Positions 9,301-19,052 of a DNA stretch of 19,052 bases are shown here, in pieces (position 1 is the stretch's first letter; the number at the start of each line of letters is the position of its first letter). Where the stretch lies: contig UZAE01000730.1 of assembly GCA_900617975.1 (NCBI GenBank), positions 1 to 19,052 of the forward strand, given 5' to 3'. This DNA comes from Rodentolepis nana. Lineage: Eukaryota; Platyhelminthes; Cestoda; Cyclophyllidea; Hymenolepididae. The notes beneath the pieces were generated by a model. That model ran no database searches and was not told the origin of the DNA. It saw only the letters and a list, made by a program, of their open reading frames with translations. A program made the position numbers and the translations under genes.

Positions 9301-10958
9301 TCGTTTATGTTCACTAATATATGACTTCATAATAATTACAATTCGAAAAGCTATCCATTATCGCGCATATGAAATGAAATTTAAATCTTTAGTCTAGGTG
9401 ACTTATTTTAACGGAAACTTCCACGAAAACCCATCCAAATACTAACTTTGCCAATATAGTATGCTTCCATTAGTATAGTGAGTCACTTATTTGCGTTACC
9501 TGTGAAATCTTCCAATTTTCAAATTTCTCCTTGGCAAACAAGAATGAATGAAATCGGAATCGAGTTTCTAGAAAAGTAGCTGGCATGAGACAACCTAAGA
9601 TTTTAAATTATTATTATTCCCATCAAAACTACGACTCAACCCTTGGTAAAACAACTAATTCGCTTAAATTTCCGCCCATTTCCAATTCAGTTGTTTTAAA
9701 AAAAGGATTCGAAAACACCACTTAACAAGCAGCAAGAATTCCCCACATCCGACTTAAGCGCAGCGCGATTGGAGGTTTTTCAAGATTAAAATTGAATTTT
9801 GATGCATTTATTTAAAATGGCTGGGAGTTTAGATAATTTAATTGTACATCATTTTCGAATTGTACTTTTCGAATTACAACCACCTTATACTAACGTTTAA
9901 ATTAGTTATTTTTTCGTGATGGACAATTAATTCTATGTTGGAAATGCATTCTTAAAAGGCCCAAATTTAGACAAGATCTATCATTCTAGCTCAAGATAAG
10001 TGTTCTTTGTCTCCTTGTTTTAAATTTGCAAACAGTTCTACCTCCCCTTGCAATCAACAATTATATTTTAAAGTTATCGTAATAAACAAAAATAATTGAC
10101 CACGAACTTTCGGCTAACTTGCTTCGTCTAATGACAAACAAGCAAATGTACTTTTATTCAACCGACTTGTAACACTAACATGCTCGGATTCATGGAGTTG
10201 GGCTTAGTAAAAAGAAACACATTTTCATGTTGGAAGGATTGTTGAAAAAGTCACTGCATTTCAGAATTCCTACATGAATAATTAAAGCAATCGATAGGAG
10301 ATAAAACACGATACAGGCTAAATTCCCATTATAGGCTCGATTTTGCACCTCTAAATCACATGTCTGAATTGATTATGAAAACGAACTGTAAAATTCATAT
10401 AACCATAGAGAACTTTAACAGGAATATGATAACAGATTTCCTACGAATTATGAGAAATAATATATATTATAAACTGGAGTATTCACTGGCAAATGTGGGT
10501 CAAAGTTCATGATAACACATACGCCCCCAGTTGAAAATTAATGTTTCCTCTCGTGCATAAATGAACGATGATATCATGACAAATGTACAATGATATAGTA
10601 TTGCTAACGTTTGGTTTGCGCAAGACAGGCAGCTTATCACGTACAAATCACAAAAGCGTGATTGCAGAATTTAAGACCTTTAAGCAGCTACTGACCAAAG
10701 AAACCATAACATTGGATCCTAAGTCCACTACTTGGCCAAAAGGGCACATCACTCTTTGCTACCAAGCTTTAGAGTGCATCGGAAAGGCGAATAAAAGTGA
10801 ACAAGTTCCAAATTGAATTACCAATGACAAAGTTAAAGGGGCGCAAGTAATCGATCAAGCAATCATGAATATGGTGAAATGGGAAGAGGAGGTGGGGGGG
10901 GGGGGGGGGGGGAGGAGGAGAGGAGCGTGAAGTATGAACGAAATGTGGATAGACTTAC
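6322..10958 (-). other. Glypican intron of about 4.6 kb, no recognised gene
   Basis: Bounded by A|GTAAGT at the 5' side and a T/C-rich AG at the 3' side on the minus strand. It is strongly AT-rich with poly-A and poly-T patches. It has a G19 tract near its 5' end and a plus-strand ATG open frame at 10583-10816 that I do not recognise. I see no other repeat, RNA gene or exon. Confidence 0.7.
10894..10912. repeat. G19 homopolymer with purine flanks
   Basis: Nineteen G preceded by gaagaggaggt and followed by aggaggaggaggag, making about 50 bases of almost pure purine. It lies 45 bases inside the intron from the donor of the cysteine-rich exon, on the C-rich side of the transcript. Confidence 0.95.
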
Positions 10959-11151
10959 TGATGAGTTGAGACCAGACACTTGGTAGAGAAGTGGATGGGT
11001 TCGAAGACATAGCGTCAGCAAAACAGGTTTTCATGAAGTTATCACAAGCTGCAGGACAGACTTCTGCTTGTGGACCCTCACGTCCACCACAGTAGGTACC
11101 GCAGTAACGAAATCGGGCGAAGGCTGCTATACACTCGGGACGTTTGGAGGC
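10959..11151 (-). CDS. Glypican, cysteine-rich core exon
   Basis: A 193-base exon with acceptor ttcctctcttacag and donor A|GTAAGT, coding 64 residues in phase 0 plus one base. Its six cysteines are spaced C-x9-C-x3-C-x10-C-x3-C-x6-C and followed 16 residues later by W. Vertebrate glypicans such as GPC4 have C-x9-C-x2-C-x8-C-x3-C-x6-C then W in the same place, within the N-terminal lobe. Local matches include R-Y-C, C-D-N-F-M-K-T-C (family C-x-N-x-M-x-G-C) and W-x-x-L-I (W-x-x-x-I). Glypicans are cell-surface heparan sulfate proteoglycans that bind Wnt, Hedgehog, BMP and FGF ligands. This is the most diagnostic piece of the gene; subgroup (GPC4/6/Dally-like or GPC3/5/Dally) cannot be fixed from one exon. 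Confidence 0.87.
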
Positions 11152-11942
11152 CTGTAAGAGAGGAAAATAAGTTCAAAAAAGGCATTAATAGGCGCATTAA
11201 ATCGTTCAGAGAGGTCCAAAAGACATTTTGATATCAGTAATTAAGTGAACTTGTGCGTTGTAGGGGTCAAGATGAAATTCTACCAAATTAAAGGTCACAG
11301 GTTCAATGCATATTGATGCACGTTCATTCAACGGGTAACGATCAATGGGATTAAAGAAAAGGGTGGCAGAATTCCAGTTCCCATACAAAGGTTCATTCAC
11401 CTTATTATTGACTAAACCACCCTTGGTAATACGACGTTCCACCAACCTTATAATAACACAGCAATCGCATTAATAGTCAAATCTATTAAATTTGTGCAAA
11501 CCCGGTGCAAGTAATTCACAAGTATTTCCTTTCATACTAATTCAACTTCCGTATGGAACAGTGTTTCAGATGAGGGAAAAATCATCCATTAAAAAAACTA
11601 AGCATTTTATCATGATTCGATCAGCGTATTTGCCGAACAATAAAAATCAAATGAAGGATTTAAAAGAACCGTGAGTGAGGTGAGAATTGTTTATCAACAC
11701 TGAGCCAAGTAATTACAAGAGCCATTAGCGCGTACAAATTGGATAATTAACACCTAAAATGTTCGTTTTTTCTGCATACTAACCAAAACCTGACTTTAGA
11801 AGAGGAAGTGAAGAATGTAACAATTCAACGACTTGACTTGCATCCGATTTATGATAAATCCTCGTTTCTTCGTTTCCCGATTATATTTTGATAAATAACA
11901 TTGAATAAAGAGGAAGAAAGGAGTGGAGTGGGTGGGGGTGGA

Positions 11943-11952
11943 GGGGGGGGGG
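11943..11952. repeat. G10 homopolymer
   Basis: Ten G following a G-rich patch (gtgggtgggggtggag), giving at least four closely spaced G runs on the plus strand, enough for a quadruplex. Confidence 0.9.
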
Positions 11953-12102
11953 ATAAGCTCTATAACGTAAACCAAGAATAGCTTGTGTTGCTATGGCCTT
12001 TTAATTGCAGGGGTTTAGGATGAATAGAAACGGATATAAAGATTTTAGTTACTCCAAGAGAGTTGCGAGTTGCTACAGTTGTAGATTTAAAGGAAACAAG
12101 TA

Positions 12103-12111
12103 CCCCCCCCC
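12103..12111. repeat. C9 homopolymer
   Basis: Nine C, about 150 bases from the preceding G10 tract and on the opposite strand sense. Confidence 0.9.
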
Positions 12112-12145
12112 ATAAGTGAGTGATAACGCTGTTAAATGGCATTTT

Positions 12146-12164
12146 ACACACACACACACACACA
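12146..12164. repeat. (AC)9 microsatellite
   Basis: Nine AC units in the upstream region; the minus-strand open frame across it begins in the repeat itself and is not credible. Confidence 0.9.
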
Positions 12165-12297
12165 TTTAGCTATCAATTGAAACTAACTTTTAATTTTGGA
12201 TTTACTTTGGCCAAGACTGCAACGTAGGGCTGAACAAACTGATACACTGTATTTCGGTACAAAATCCCTGTGGTCTACTAAAGGGATGCAGATGGGA

Positions 12298-12316
12298 GGG
12301 GGGGAGGGGGGGGGGG
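12298..12316. repeat. G7-A-G11 tract
   Basis: Nineteen bases of G with a single A, preceded by another GGGA. On the minus strand it gives a run of proline codons inside a 120-codon open frame, which explains the length of that frame. Confidence 0.9.
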
Positions 12317-12968
12317 AACAATCGAACCCAACAAATAGCAAATGACCACTCGATACAACTAATGTCTTACAATTCCATCCTTTGTCAGCCGTTACAGTAA
12401 AGTTTCGAAATTCCAAAGCAGAGGGAGATAAGATACCCGGTACATAATGAGTACATAAAGCTTCAAATAAAAGGTAAAAACAAATCAATTTAACTTGGAC
12501 TTTCCTCGCAGCATGTTCAACAATGACCCCACATTCAAAGATCAAACGAAAGAATAGTTAATTTCTACTCCAATCATTCCGCATTCTCTTATATCGGCAA
12601 CAAAATACTATCAAACGTGTGTCAGTATTCAGGCATGTGAGGACTCGTGCAAATAAGGGCACCTCATAGAGGCGCAAAAACCGCAGGTTCAACTCGATCA
12701 GCCTTGAAACTAAGGGCCGTGTCGGAAGCAACACGAGCAGAGGATAAAGAGGAGACCGTTTGTGTGTATCTTCAGACAGAGGAATTGGAAATAGCCACTT
12801 GCTTACCCCTAAGTCATGCTAATATATAATAACGGTGAGATATATTCCCCTCATGTCCTGATGCTATTATTTGAATTCCAGTTCTGTTGAATCAAGTAGT
12901 CTAAATGAATATCAATTTATTCATCTATACAAAAGGGAAGTAGGAAAAGTCTAGAACGAAAGCCGTGA

Positions 12969-12978
12969 GGGGGGGGGG
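12969..12978. repeat. G10 homopolymer
   Basis: Ten G followed by agggaggaag, a purine-rich patch. Confidence 0.9.
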
Positions 12979-13188
12979 AGGGAGGAAGAATTCATCGAGA
13001 TATCGAAAGTCGATGCGAACAAAAGGGCACATTTGAGCACAAAAATGTGAAAAACACTACATTTTTTCAAGCAATGAAAAGAAACACAAAATCGTCAGTT
13101 GCACACACAGACGCGCGCGAGTGAGCAACAGTGCCTTAGTTATTAATTAATTACTTTCAGTCCTTCTAAGAGGTTAGTAACATAATGT

Positions 13189-13197
13189 CCCCCCCCC
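13189..13197. repeat. C9 homopolymer
   Basis: Nine C in AT-rich sequence; one of five G/C homopolymer sites between 11.9 and 13.2 kb. Confidence 0.9.
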
Positions 13198-14544
13198 TTT
13201 TGAGCACCCAGTCTGTACTGTTAGAATTTAATTTTTAATTGATTTAATTTAATTTTGAGGACTAAGGATAGATGATGATATTTTTAACTATTTCAGATTG
13301 TGATGATCAGAGAAGACGCTGATGATGATTCAAAACCATGCGCGTAAAGGGGTTTAGATTTCTTCCGAAAGCCTTGGATGACTGACGGGTACAGCATTAA
13401 GTGCCCAATTTATGATTGATGAGGACGATTGCGAATAATACAATACAATCCAAAATAATCCGTTCGGTAAGAGAAAATTATACAATAGATGCGAAATTGC
13501 ATCGAAATGTATGACCACAGGTTTAGAAAACGCTCATTTCTGGGAAAAATAAGGAAAAGGGTGGATTTAAACAGTAAATATAAACAGGGGGATCGACCAC
13601 CTCATTCTGTCACGAAAGATATGGTGATTAATAAAACTAGCCAATAAAAGTACGAGCTGAGAGTTGGTTGGCTTAAAGCGTGACCAACACCAGATGAGAC
13701 TGAGACTCGTATTCTTAAAACAATCAAAATACCAACTCAAATTCGATTGGTCCGGTGAGGAACCAATCACATGTGATGCTAAGACATTCAATGCAAACTG
13801 CCAAATAAAATAAGTCGCTGTAGAATGAGTCAACTTTCACCGTCCACTACCCAAATGCCACCGTATCTCCTTTTTATATGTCATCATCGCCATAGTAACA
13901 ATGGAGCGCTCTTCAGTACACGGGAAGACAAAATAGGCTTCGTAGGAGGGACACAGGTCGGCAACAAACACAGCGGGGAAAGTCTAATGTTTACATTATT
14001 TATGTCTGTAAACCAAACGAGCCCGCGGAGTCGACAATAAAGACTTAACACGCGGTTACGCAGTTACCAGACAGGCATCCATTAGTGGGTGTTAACTTAA
14101 TGGATTACTGTCAAAAATGACTAAAGTACTACTTACACCAGCCATAAATTTCAAAGAAAGCCCTTTTAGGCTCAAATCACGACACAGAAGTTCAGGTGAG
14201 GGTTAATTAAAATAAAAGGATTGAACAATAATTTCTCGGGCGATAACCGCTCAAGTGAACCCCACAATTCAATCTATTTGCCTCTGTGACAGCTGTTTAA
14301 GTGTTGGTTAAGTGATGCTGTAAAATTTAGTATTCATCGACGCTATTTGTGCCAAGATCCCCTAACAAAATGGCCGAAATATCCCGGACGCTGTTTATTT
14401 AGAAAGAGAGGAAGTAGTTACGTGCTATCATCGCTATCAGAGTAAGGCCAAACGAGGGCAGATGGGTGTCATAAGGTCAAGGATACAGAAACACTTAGTT
14501 AGCCGTCGATTAACAGACCAGTGTTGCGTTGCGTGTTCTTCTAA

Positions 14545-14562
14545 GCGCGCGCGCACACACAC
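14545..14562. repeat. Compound (GC)n(AC)n microsatellite
   Basis: About five GC units followed by four AC units. It has the same composition type as the compound repeat at 4799-4828 and similar potential for Z-DNA. Confidence 0.85.
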
Positions 14563-17500
14563 GCAGAATCTCGCCGTCGGTCGATAATTGGGGCGTGTAG
14601 GTAGCACTCACGCACCATGCGCACACTGCAAGTGATGAGTCAGCAGCAACGACGCAAAGGAGGGCAGACTGACTTTCTTATTACGGCCATTTCGCGCATG
14701 TACTAATCAAACTTAACACACCCAAACCAAAATCAAGGGAGTATGGAATAAACACACAATTCCTGCCCTTAAAAAGGCTGAGCCCCTTTTCCAAGGGGGA
14801 AGAAGTTTTATTCACAAAATTTTCCCACACCAGTGGAGCAAAGAAATTGTAAAAAGGGCGAGCATATGCTGCCGTGACTGCCAAACAGGGTGGAATAATG
14901 AAAGTGTATTCCTTCCTCATGTTTGATTCGCCCAGTTCATGTACGCCAAACCTGCCAAATTTCCGATGATGCCGAACACACACAGAAAGGTCATAGCTTT
15001 CGTGGTTAAATGGATGAGGCACGTTGTATTTGTTTGAATAAAAATAAAACAGAAGCTAATAGCTTCCTAGACGGATTGATCTAAAAATTGGCAGTGAAAA
15101 TCTTAGGACAGGGGTACATTGTCTAGACTTTTGGCAAAAGTATCGAAGCGCTGTTGAAGGTGCCTACAAAGCTACAATTCCAAGTTACGTTTTGGTAAAC
15201 CACTCGCTACAGCTGTTTAGAAAACCATCGAAGATCAAGATTCTAGCAGTTGGTAGAAGTGTCTTGGATAAAACGACTCATGATGCCGATATCCGTCTCT
15301 ACATCTCCCAAGAATGAATTAAATCGTTCAATGGGAACAAAATTCCATATAAGCAAGGCTTTTTACTTAAAACAGCTAGAATAAAGTCGATGCAGTTGAA
15401 TGAACAATTCTACTTTCCCCTCAAGGGAAAAAGTGATTCACAATAGAGGAAGGAACCGAGGAGACAGACGAAACCCCTTAAAGCCGACAATGAATCATGC
15501 TTAAATTGCGTGACAAAAGAAGAACTTACTCTTTCCTCGCCTTGAATTTCCCGCAAAACATGATAGTTTCAGTTCATATTAATGAAATTTTAAAATAGCA
15601 ATACCAAATTGAAAGTTTACATCTACTTATGTTTAAATGTAATAGCTTTACACAATTGATTTCCCAATACAATTTATCAATGATTTCTGGATGTAAATAA
15701 ACAAGACATGTGAAAGTATCGATTATAAAAACAAAATTTTGGGAAATATTGATGGTTTGTGTACGAAAATCGATACGAGAAAGGATATTTTAGTTCATGG
15801 CAATTCAACCACTTTTGCCTCACTCTTTACTACTGATAAATGAATCAGCGACGGGAGTTGATTTACGACCGTGACTACAAAGAACAATGACATTTAGAGA
15901 TTATTGATAACAGTGAACAATAGAAGTATGCATCGAACCAAGAGTAAAATCAATAATAGAAAGCCACGGAGCAAAAAGTTGTAAGTGTTAATATGAATTT
16001 AACTTGATACGAATGTTTACCTGACGCCAAGGAATTAGGGCTAATGCGGTCAATTATACCACTACAGAGACAGCACCTGTTCGGCCATTTAACAAAGGAA
16101 TCGATCTATTTGGGACAGGTGAAACTTAAGCTTAAAGACCATACACGCATATATTGCTTTGAATACACTACCAGAACACTTTTTCCTTAAAGCATTGCAG
16201 ATCAATGCAACATGATTAAGTACTGACCGTCACAGAATTCGTAAATTCGAATGCTAGAAAAGCCTTTTCGTTTCACTCTCAGTTAGATTTTTAAACAGTC
16301 AATTTTTTAAAGCCATAGGAAAAACAAGACTTTTTTAAACCAACAAAGTAAATGTAAGTTGGAGATACACTTGTGAGGAGTTTCAGATAGATAAATGTTC
16401 AAGAACGGGACGAGCAATCGGAGCACCATGACATTCGAAACCGGGTTGTTCGAAAACAAACTCCAATTGACGTAATAATCGCCAAGGCTCCAGATTCTAT
16501 AACAGAACCCGAGTGGTTCAGGAAATTACCTATAAATAAAAACTCAGCTAAAACTTTCTATTCAGCGTGTTTTCCTGGTATCCCTTTCTTTTACAAAAAA
16601 ATGCAAATGCCAATCAATTTAAATGATGTTGGAATACTTTTACAAAATAGAAATTACTCAAGCATGAATGTTTTCCCCAGGATGTGACCAATCTTATAGA
16701 TGTTAAAGATGAAAATGGACTCTCCATTCTATCAAATCATTTATCTATTTTCGAAATATTTCAAGGAAATTAAAAAGGGATACCTTATTAACTTGTAATG
16801 GGAATGAGATTCTTCTATTTTCAAATGGAAATTGCTGATTGTGCAAGAAGTAATAATTAAAGAGATCAATGCGAAAATTCCGAAAATTATTCTTAATGAA
16901 GAACAGTAGCCCTAACAGGGAATAAAGTGAGACAAAGTTGGCTGGACATTGGTTAAGAATGATGGAAGGGTTGGGACTAATTATCTGTGTTTTGAAAGCC
17001 ACGTAACATCTATTAGAGAACCCTGAAACACCAGTTCCATTTTGATGGCTAATAATTTCTACCTTTCTTTTATGCAACTTTCTGTGTGTGCATCTCTTGT
17101 CCATCTCAAGAGTTGCTGCAGTCGTAAACATACAGAACACAACGAGACTATATAAATAATGTATTGTCTCAAGCAATTAAACTCTTTCCATCAGTGCCAA
17201 GTAGTTATTTCGATAGAGCCTTGGAAAATGATAGTAACTCCCGTGTAGTCCACTGATAGGAATGACGTTTAAAGACATAGATGCAGGACAACTGTGGTCA
17301 AAACCGGGTATAAAGCAACTCTGATGCTCCGACAGCCATATTCCAGTCGTCAATCATCATGTGGAAATCTTATCGCTTAGATCTAAGTGCATATATATCT
17401 ATGCACCCGGTGATTTAAGAGTGACTCCTCATAAGCATATCCAAACGTCCAATTGGCTAAGATTTCAAGGTATTGGTAGGCACTAAAAAGTTTGCAAACT

Positions 17501-17924
17501 GGGTAACAGTGCAAAAATGATGACCCTAACACTCAAAGCCACCGATTCTATAATAAGATGCAAATGTTTACATTTTAGAATTCAAGTTAAGCCTCGTGAT
17601 GTGTGCTCTTCTTATTTTCGATGTAATTGGGATCTCTAAAGCGACACCACAAATTAGAAGAGGGGAGTAATATGTTTTCATTGTTATAGCAACAACCTAT
17701 AACACTTCAGTAATTATGAATATACATGGTTGAGAGTCATTTTAACAAATGATAAGAAGATAAAGAAAAAAAATCTGATACTATTTAACTAAAGGAAACA
17801 CATATTTTTTCGTATTCTCTAAAAATTAATACAGCTCAACCTCCTGTGGACGTAAGTCTGATGCTAATTCGTTCATTCGTGTGGGAGTGTCTAACGAAAC
17901 CATCGATCCTCACTCTCGAGATGG

Positions 17925-17945
17925 GAGAGAGAGAGAGAGAGAGAG
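17925..17945. repeat. (GA)10 microsatellite
   Basis: About ten GA units. Antiparallel open frames over it on both strands have no splice or similarity support. Confidence 0.9.
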
Positions 17946-19021
17946 TTAAAGAATCTATTGCCCCCATTTTGGGGTTGAAAATTTCAATAAAGCTTCCACT
18001 TACACACGCACTCACGGACATATACATACGCATCATTAGGGAGTCTTGATGGGAAAAATTAGTCTGGAGAGACATTAACCAGTGCGATCGGTAGCAGTGG
18101 GAGTCAGCGTGAAATGTGTGGCAGTAGTAGAGGACAGTTGGCTGATTTATAACCCCTCCAGACCAGTTTCCCGATTGCTGAGAAAAGTGAAGACTACGCA
18201 CCGTTATATTTCTAAGACAATCTCTCAATTAATTCACCTAGCATTTAACTACATTCCATCGGATTGACAGGGGACCTACAATTCTTCACGATTTAATAGA
18301 TAAACCTAATCGGATCAGGGGAAAATCATTAACGACCTCGAATACCAAGCAATAGAAAGCAACAACTTATACACTTCAAAAGAAGCGCGTAGAAGATGAG
18401 GTATCTAACAGTGTGGAAAACTTGCGAAAAACATGATCTGACATATGGAACAGATGTAAAGTCATTAGTCAACAATCGCTATTCTTCAATAATAAGGAAT
18501 TATCGATTCCAGACAATTACGTCCATCATAGAAAACTTTGAAGTTATCTGAATGACTTAAACCAATCTTTAAGTATATCATTGAAGGGACATAAGTGACC
18601 AAATGGAGTCAATAAAAGGGAAAAGTTTATAATAGTCAGAATAAATCGTCATTAGATAACAACAAACTTGCCAATACGGTTAACGTACTAGTGCAGGTTC
18701 GGCTAGACCGTGCAACTAAAATCCTTTTGTCGTTTCCTAATGGCCGATAACTCCATTGCTTTCTCAAGAAAAATGCAAACATATATTCTGAGCTAACTTA
18801 TTTTTTTGTTGTCTGGGTATGGAAGCAACTATTTTGTTGCCAAATCGAATATTTTTAGGTGAACCCGAACTGTTTACGGGCTTCTCACCTCTCTCTATTG
18901 TCCTGAAATATCGATTTTTGGTTCTCTGAGGTGATGTCTGATACCCAAACCCAAGCTATATAAGCAACATGTTTTCTTAAAGGACTCCCTGAGTTACAGG
19001 ACTTCTGTCTTCTTCCTACTT

Positions 19022-19052
19022 GGGGGGGGGGGGGGGGCGGGGGGGGGGGGGG
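19022..19052. repeat. Terminal G16-C-G14 tract
   Basis: The window ends in 31 bases that are all G but one. It may be a true long homopolymer or an assembly edge, since such tracts stop polymerases and break assemblies; the sequence alone cannot decide. Confidence 0.85.

Larger units (their letters stand above)
11152..19052 (-). other. Upstream intron or 5' region, no exon established
   Basis: Nearly 8 kb upstream of the cysteine-rich exon. A typical glypican needs a signal peptide and roughly 200 residues before this exon, so the missing exons lie here undetected or beyond the window. I looked for splice-bounded open stretches on the minus strand; the best are 16784-17022 and 16021-16105, but neither shows convincing glypican sequence. 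The rest is AT-rich DNA with microsatellites and many G/C homopolymers. Confidence 0.5.

Noticed and set aside
12183..12545. A 120-codon minus-strand open frame with a K-V-Q-V-K-L-like segment faintly recalling the glypican region before the six-cysteine block.
   Set aside because: No acceptor precedes the segment in frame, an in-frame TAA lies just upstream, the only phase-compatible donor is poor, and part of the frame is proline codons from a G tract.
14681..15022. A 113-codon minus-strand open frame.
   Set aside because: It starts at a non-ATG codon, has no matching splice sites in a useful phase and no recognisable domain. Frames this long are expected in a 19-kb window read six ways.
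16021..16105. An 85-base minus-strand stretch with AG and GTAAAC borders encoding a C-C-x-C motif.
   Set aside because: Its outgoing phase (1) does not fit the next confirmed exon (phase 0), the donor is weak and the residues do not resemble the glypican N-terminal cysteine region.
17059..17176. A hydrophobic N-terminus followed by a donor, which looked like a signal-peptide first exon.
   Set aside because: The frame begins with TTG directly after an in-frame TAA, and the first ATG falls inside the hydrophobic stretch, so no proper signal peptide start exists.
17836..18267. Overlapping open frames on both strands around the (GA)n repeat.
   Set aside because: They are produced by the dinucleotide repeat and its flanks; no splice, start or similarity evidence supports either.
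1..19052. tRNA genes, rRNA, CRISPR arrays or prokaryotic operons.
   Set aside because: No cloverleaf-forming sequence with A and B boxes was recognised by eye, and no direct repeat-spacer pattern or dense gene order is present. A covariance-model scan was not possible here.

Overview
The window looks like a piece of an AT-rich metazoan nuclear genome, most likely an invertebrate. The evidence is four short minus-strand exons separated by introns of about 0.3, 4.5 and 4.6 kb with GT/AG borders, abundant microsatellites, and a decayed Tc1/mariner-type DNA transposon. Nothing resembles bacterial operon structure, and the species cannot be named from the sequence alone.

The only protein-coding gene I can support is the 3' part of a divergent glypican gene on the minus strand. 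In transcript order its exons are 11151..10959, 6321..6191, 1669..1594 and 1301..850. The phases chain perfectly (0/1, 1/0, 0/1, 1/stop). The joined product of 283 residues holds the six-cysteine block of the glypican core (C-x9-C-x3-C-x10-C-x3-C-x6-C followed by W), the SEAI helix segment, the following L-L-Q-E-C cysteine, furin-type basic sites, and a low-complexity stem ending in a hydrophobic segment. A polyadenylation signal lies just after the stop. The 5' exons (signal peptide and N-terminal cysteines) are not recognisable and probably lie beyond the right edge.

Layout on the plus strand: 1-849 is 3' UTR and flanking DNA; 850-1669 holds the last two glypican exons around a 292-bp intron with a (TA)17 repeat; 1670-6190 is an intron carrying the roughly 600-bp transposon relic (2939-3538); 6191-6321 is an exon; 6322-10958 is an intron with no recognised feature except a G19 tract near its 5' end; 10959-11151 is the cysteine-rich exon; 11152-19052 is upstream intron or 5' sequence, rich in G/C homopolymer tracts, with no exon I can defend.

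The two notable aspects are the glypican itself, which appears to lack the conserved C-terminal lobe and any Ser-Gly attachment site and ends in a membrane-segment-like tail with a charged extension, and the very high number of long poly-G/poly-C tracts in otherwise AT-rich DNA.
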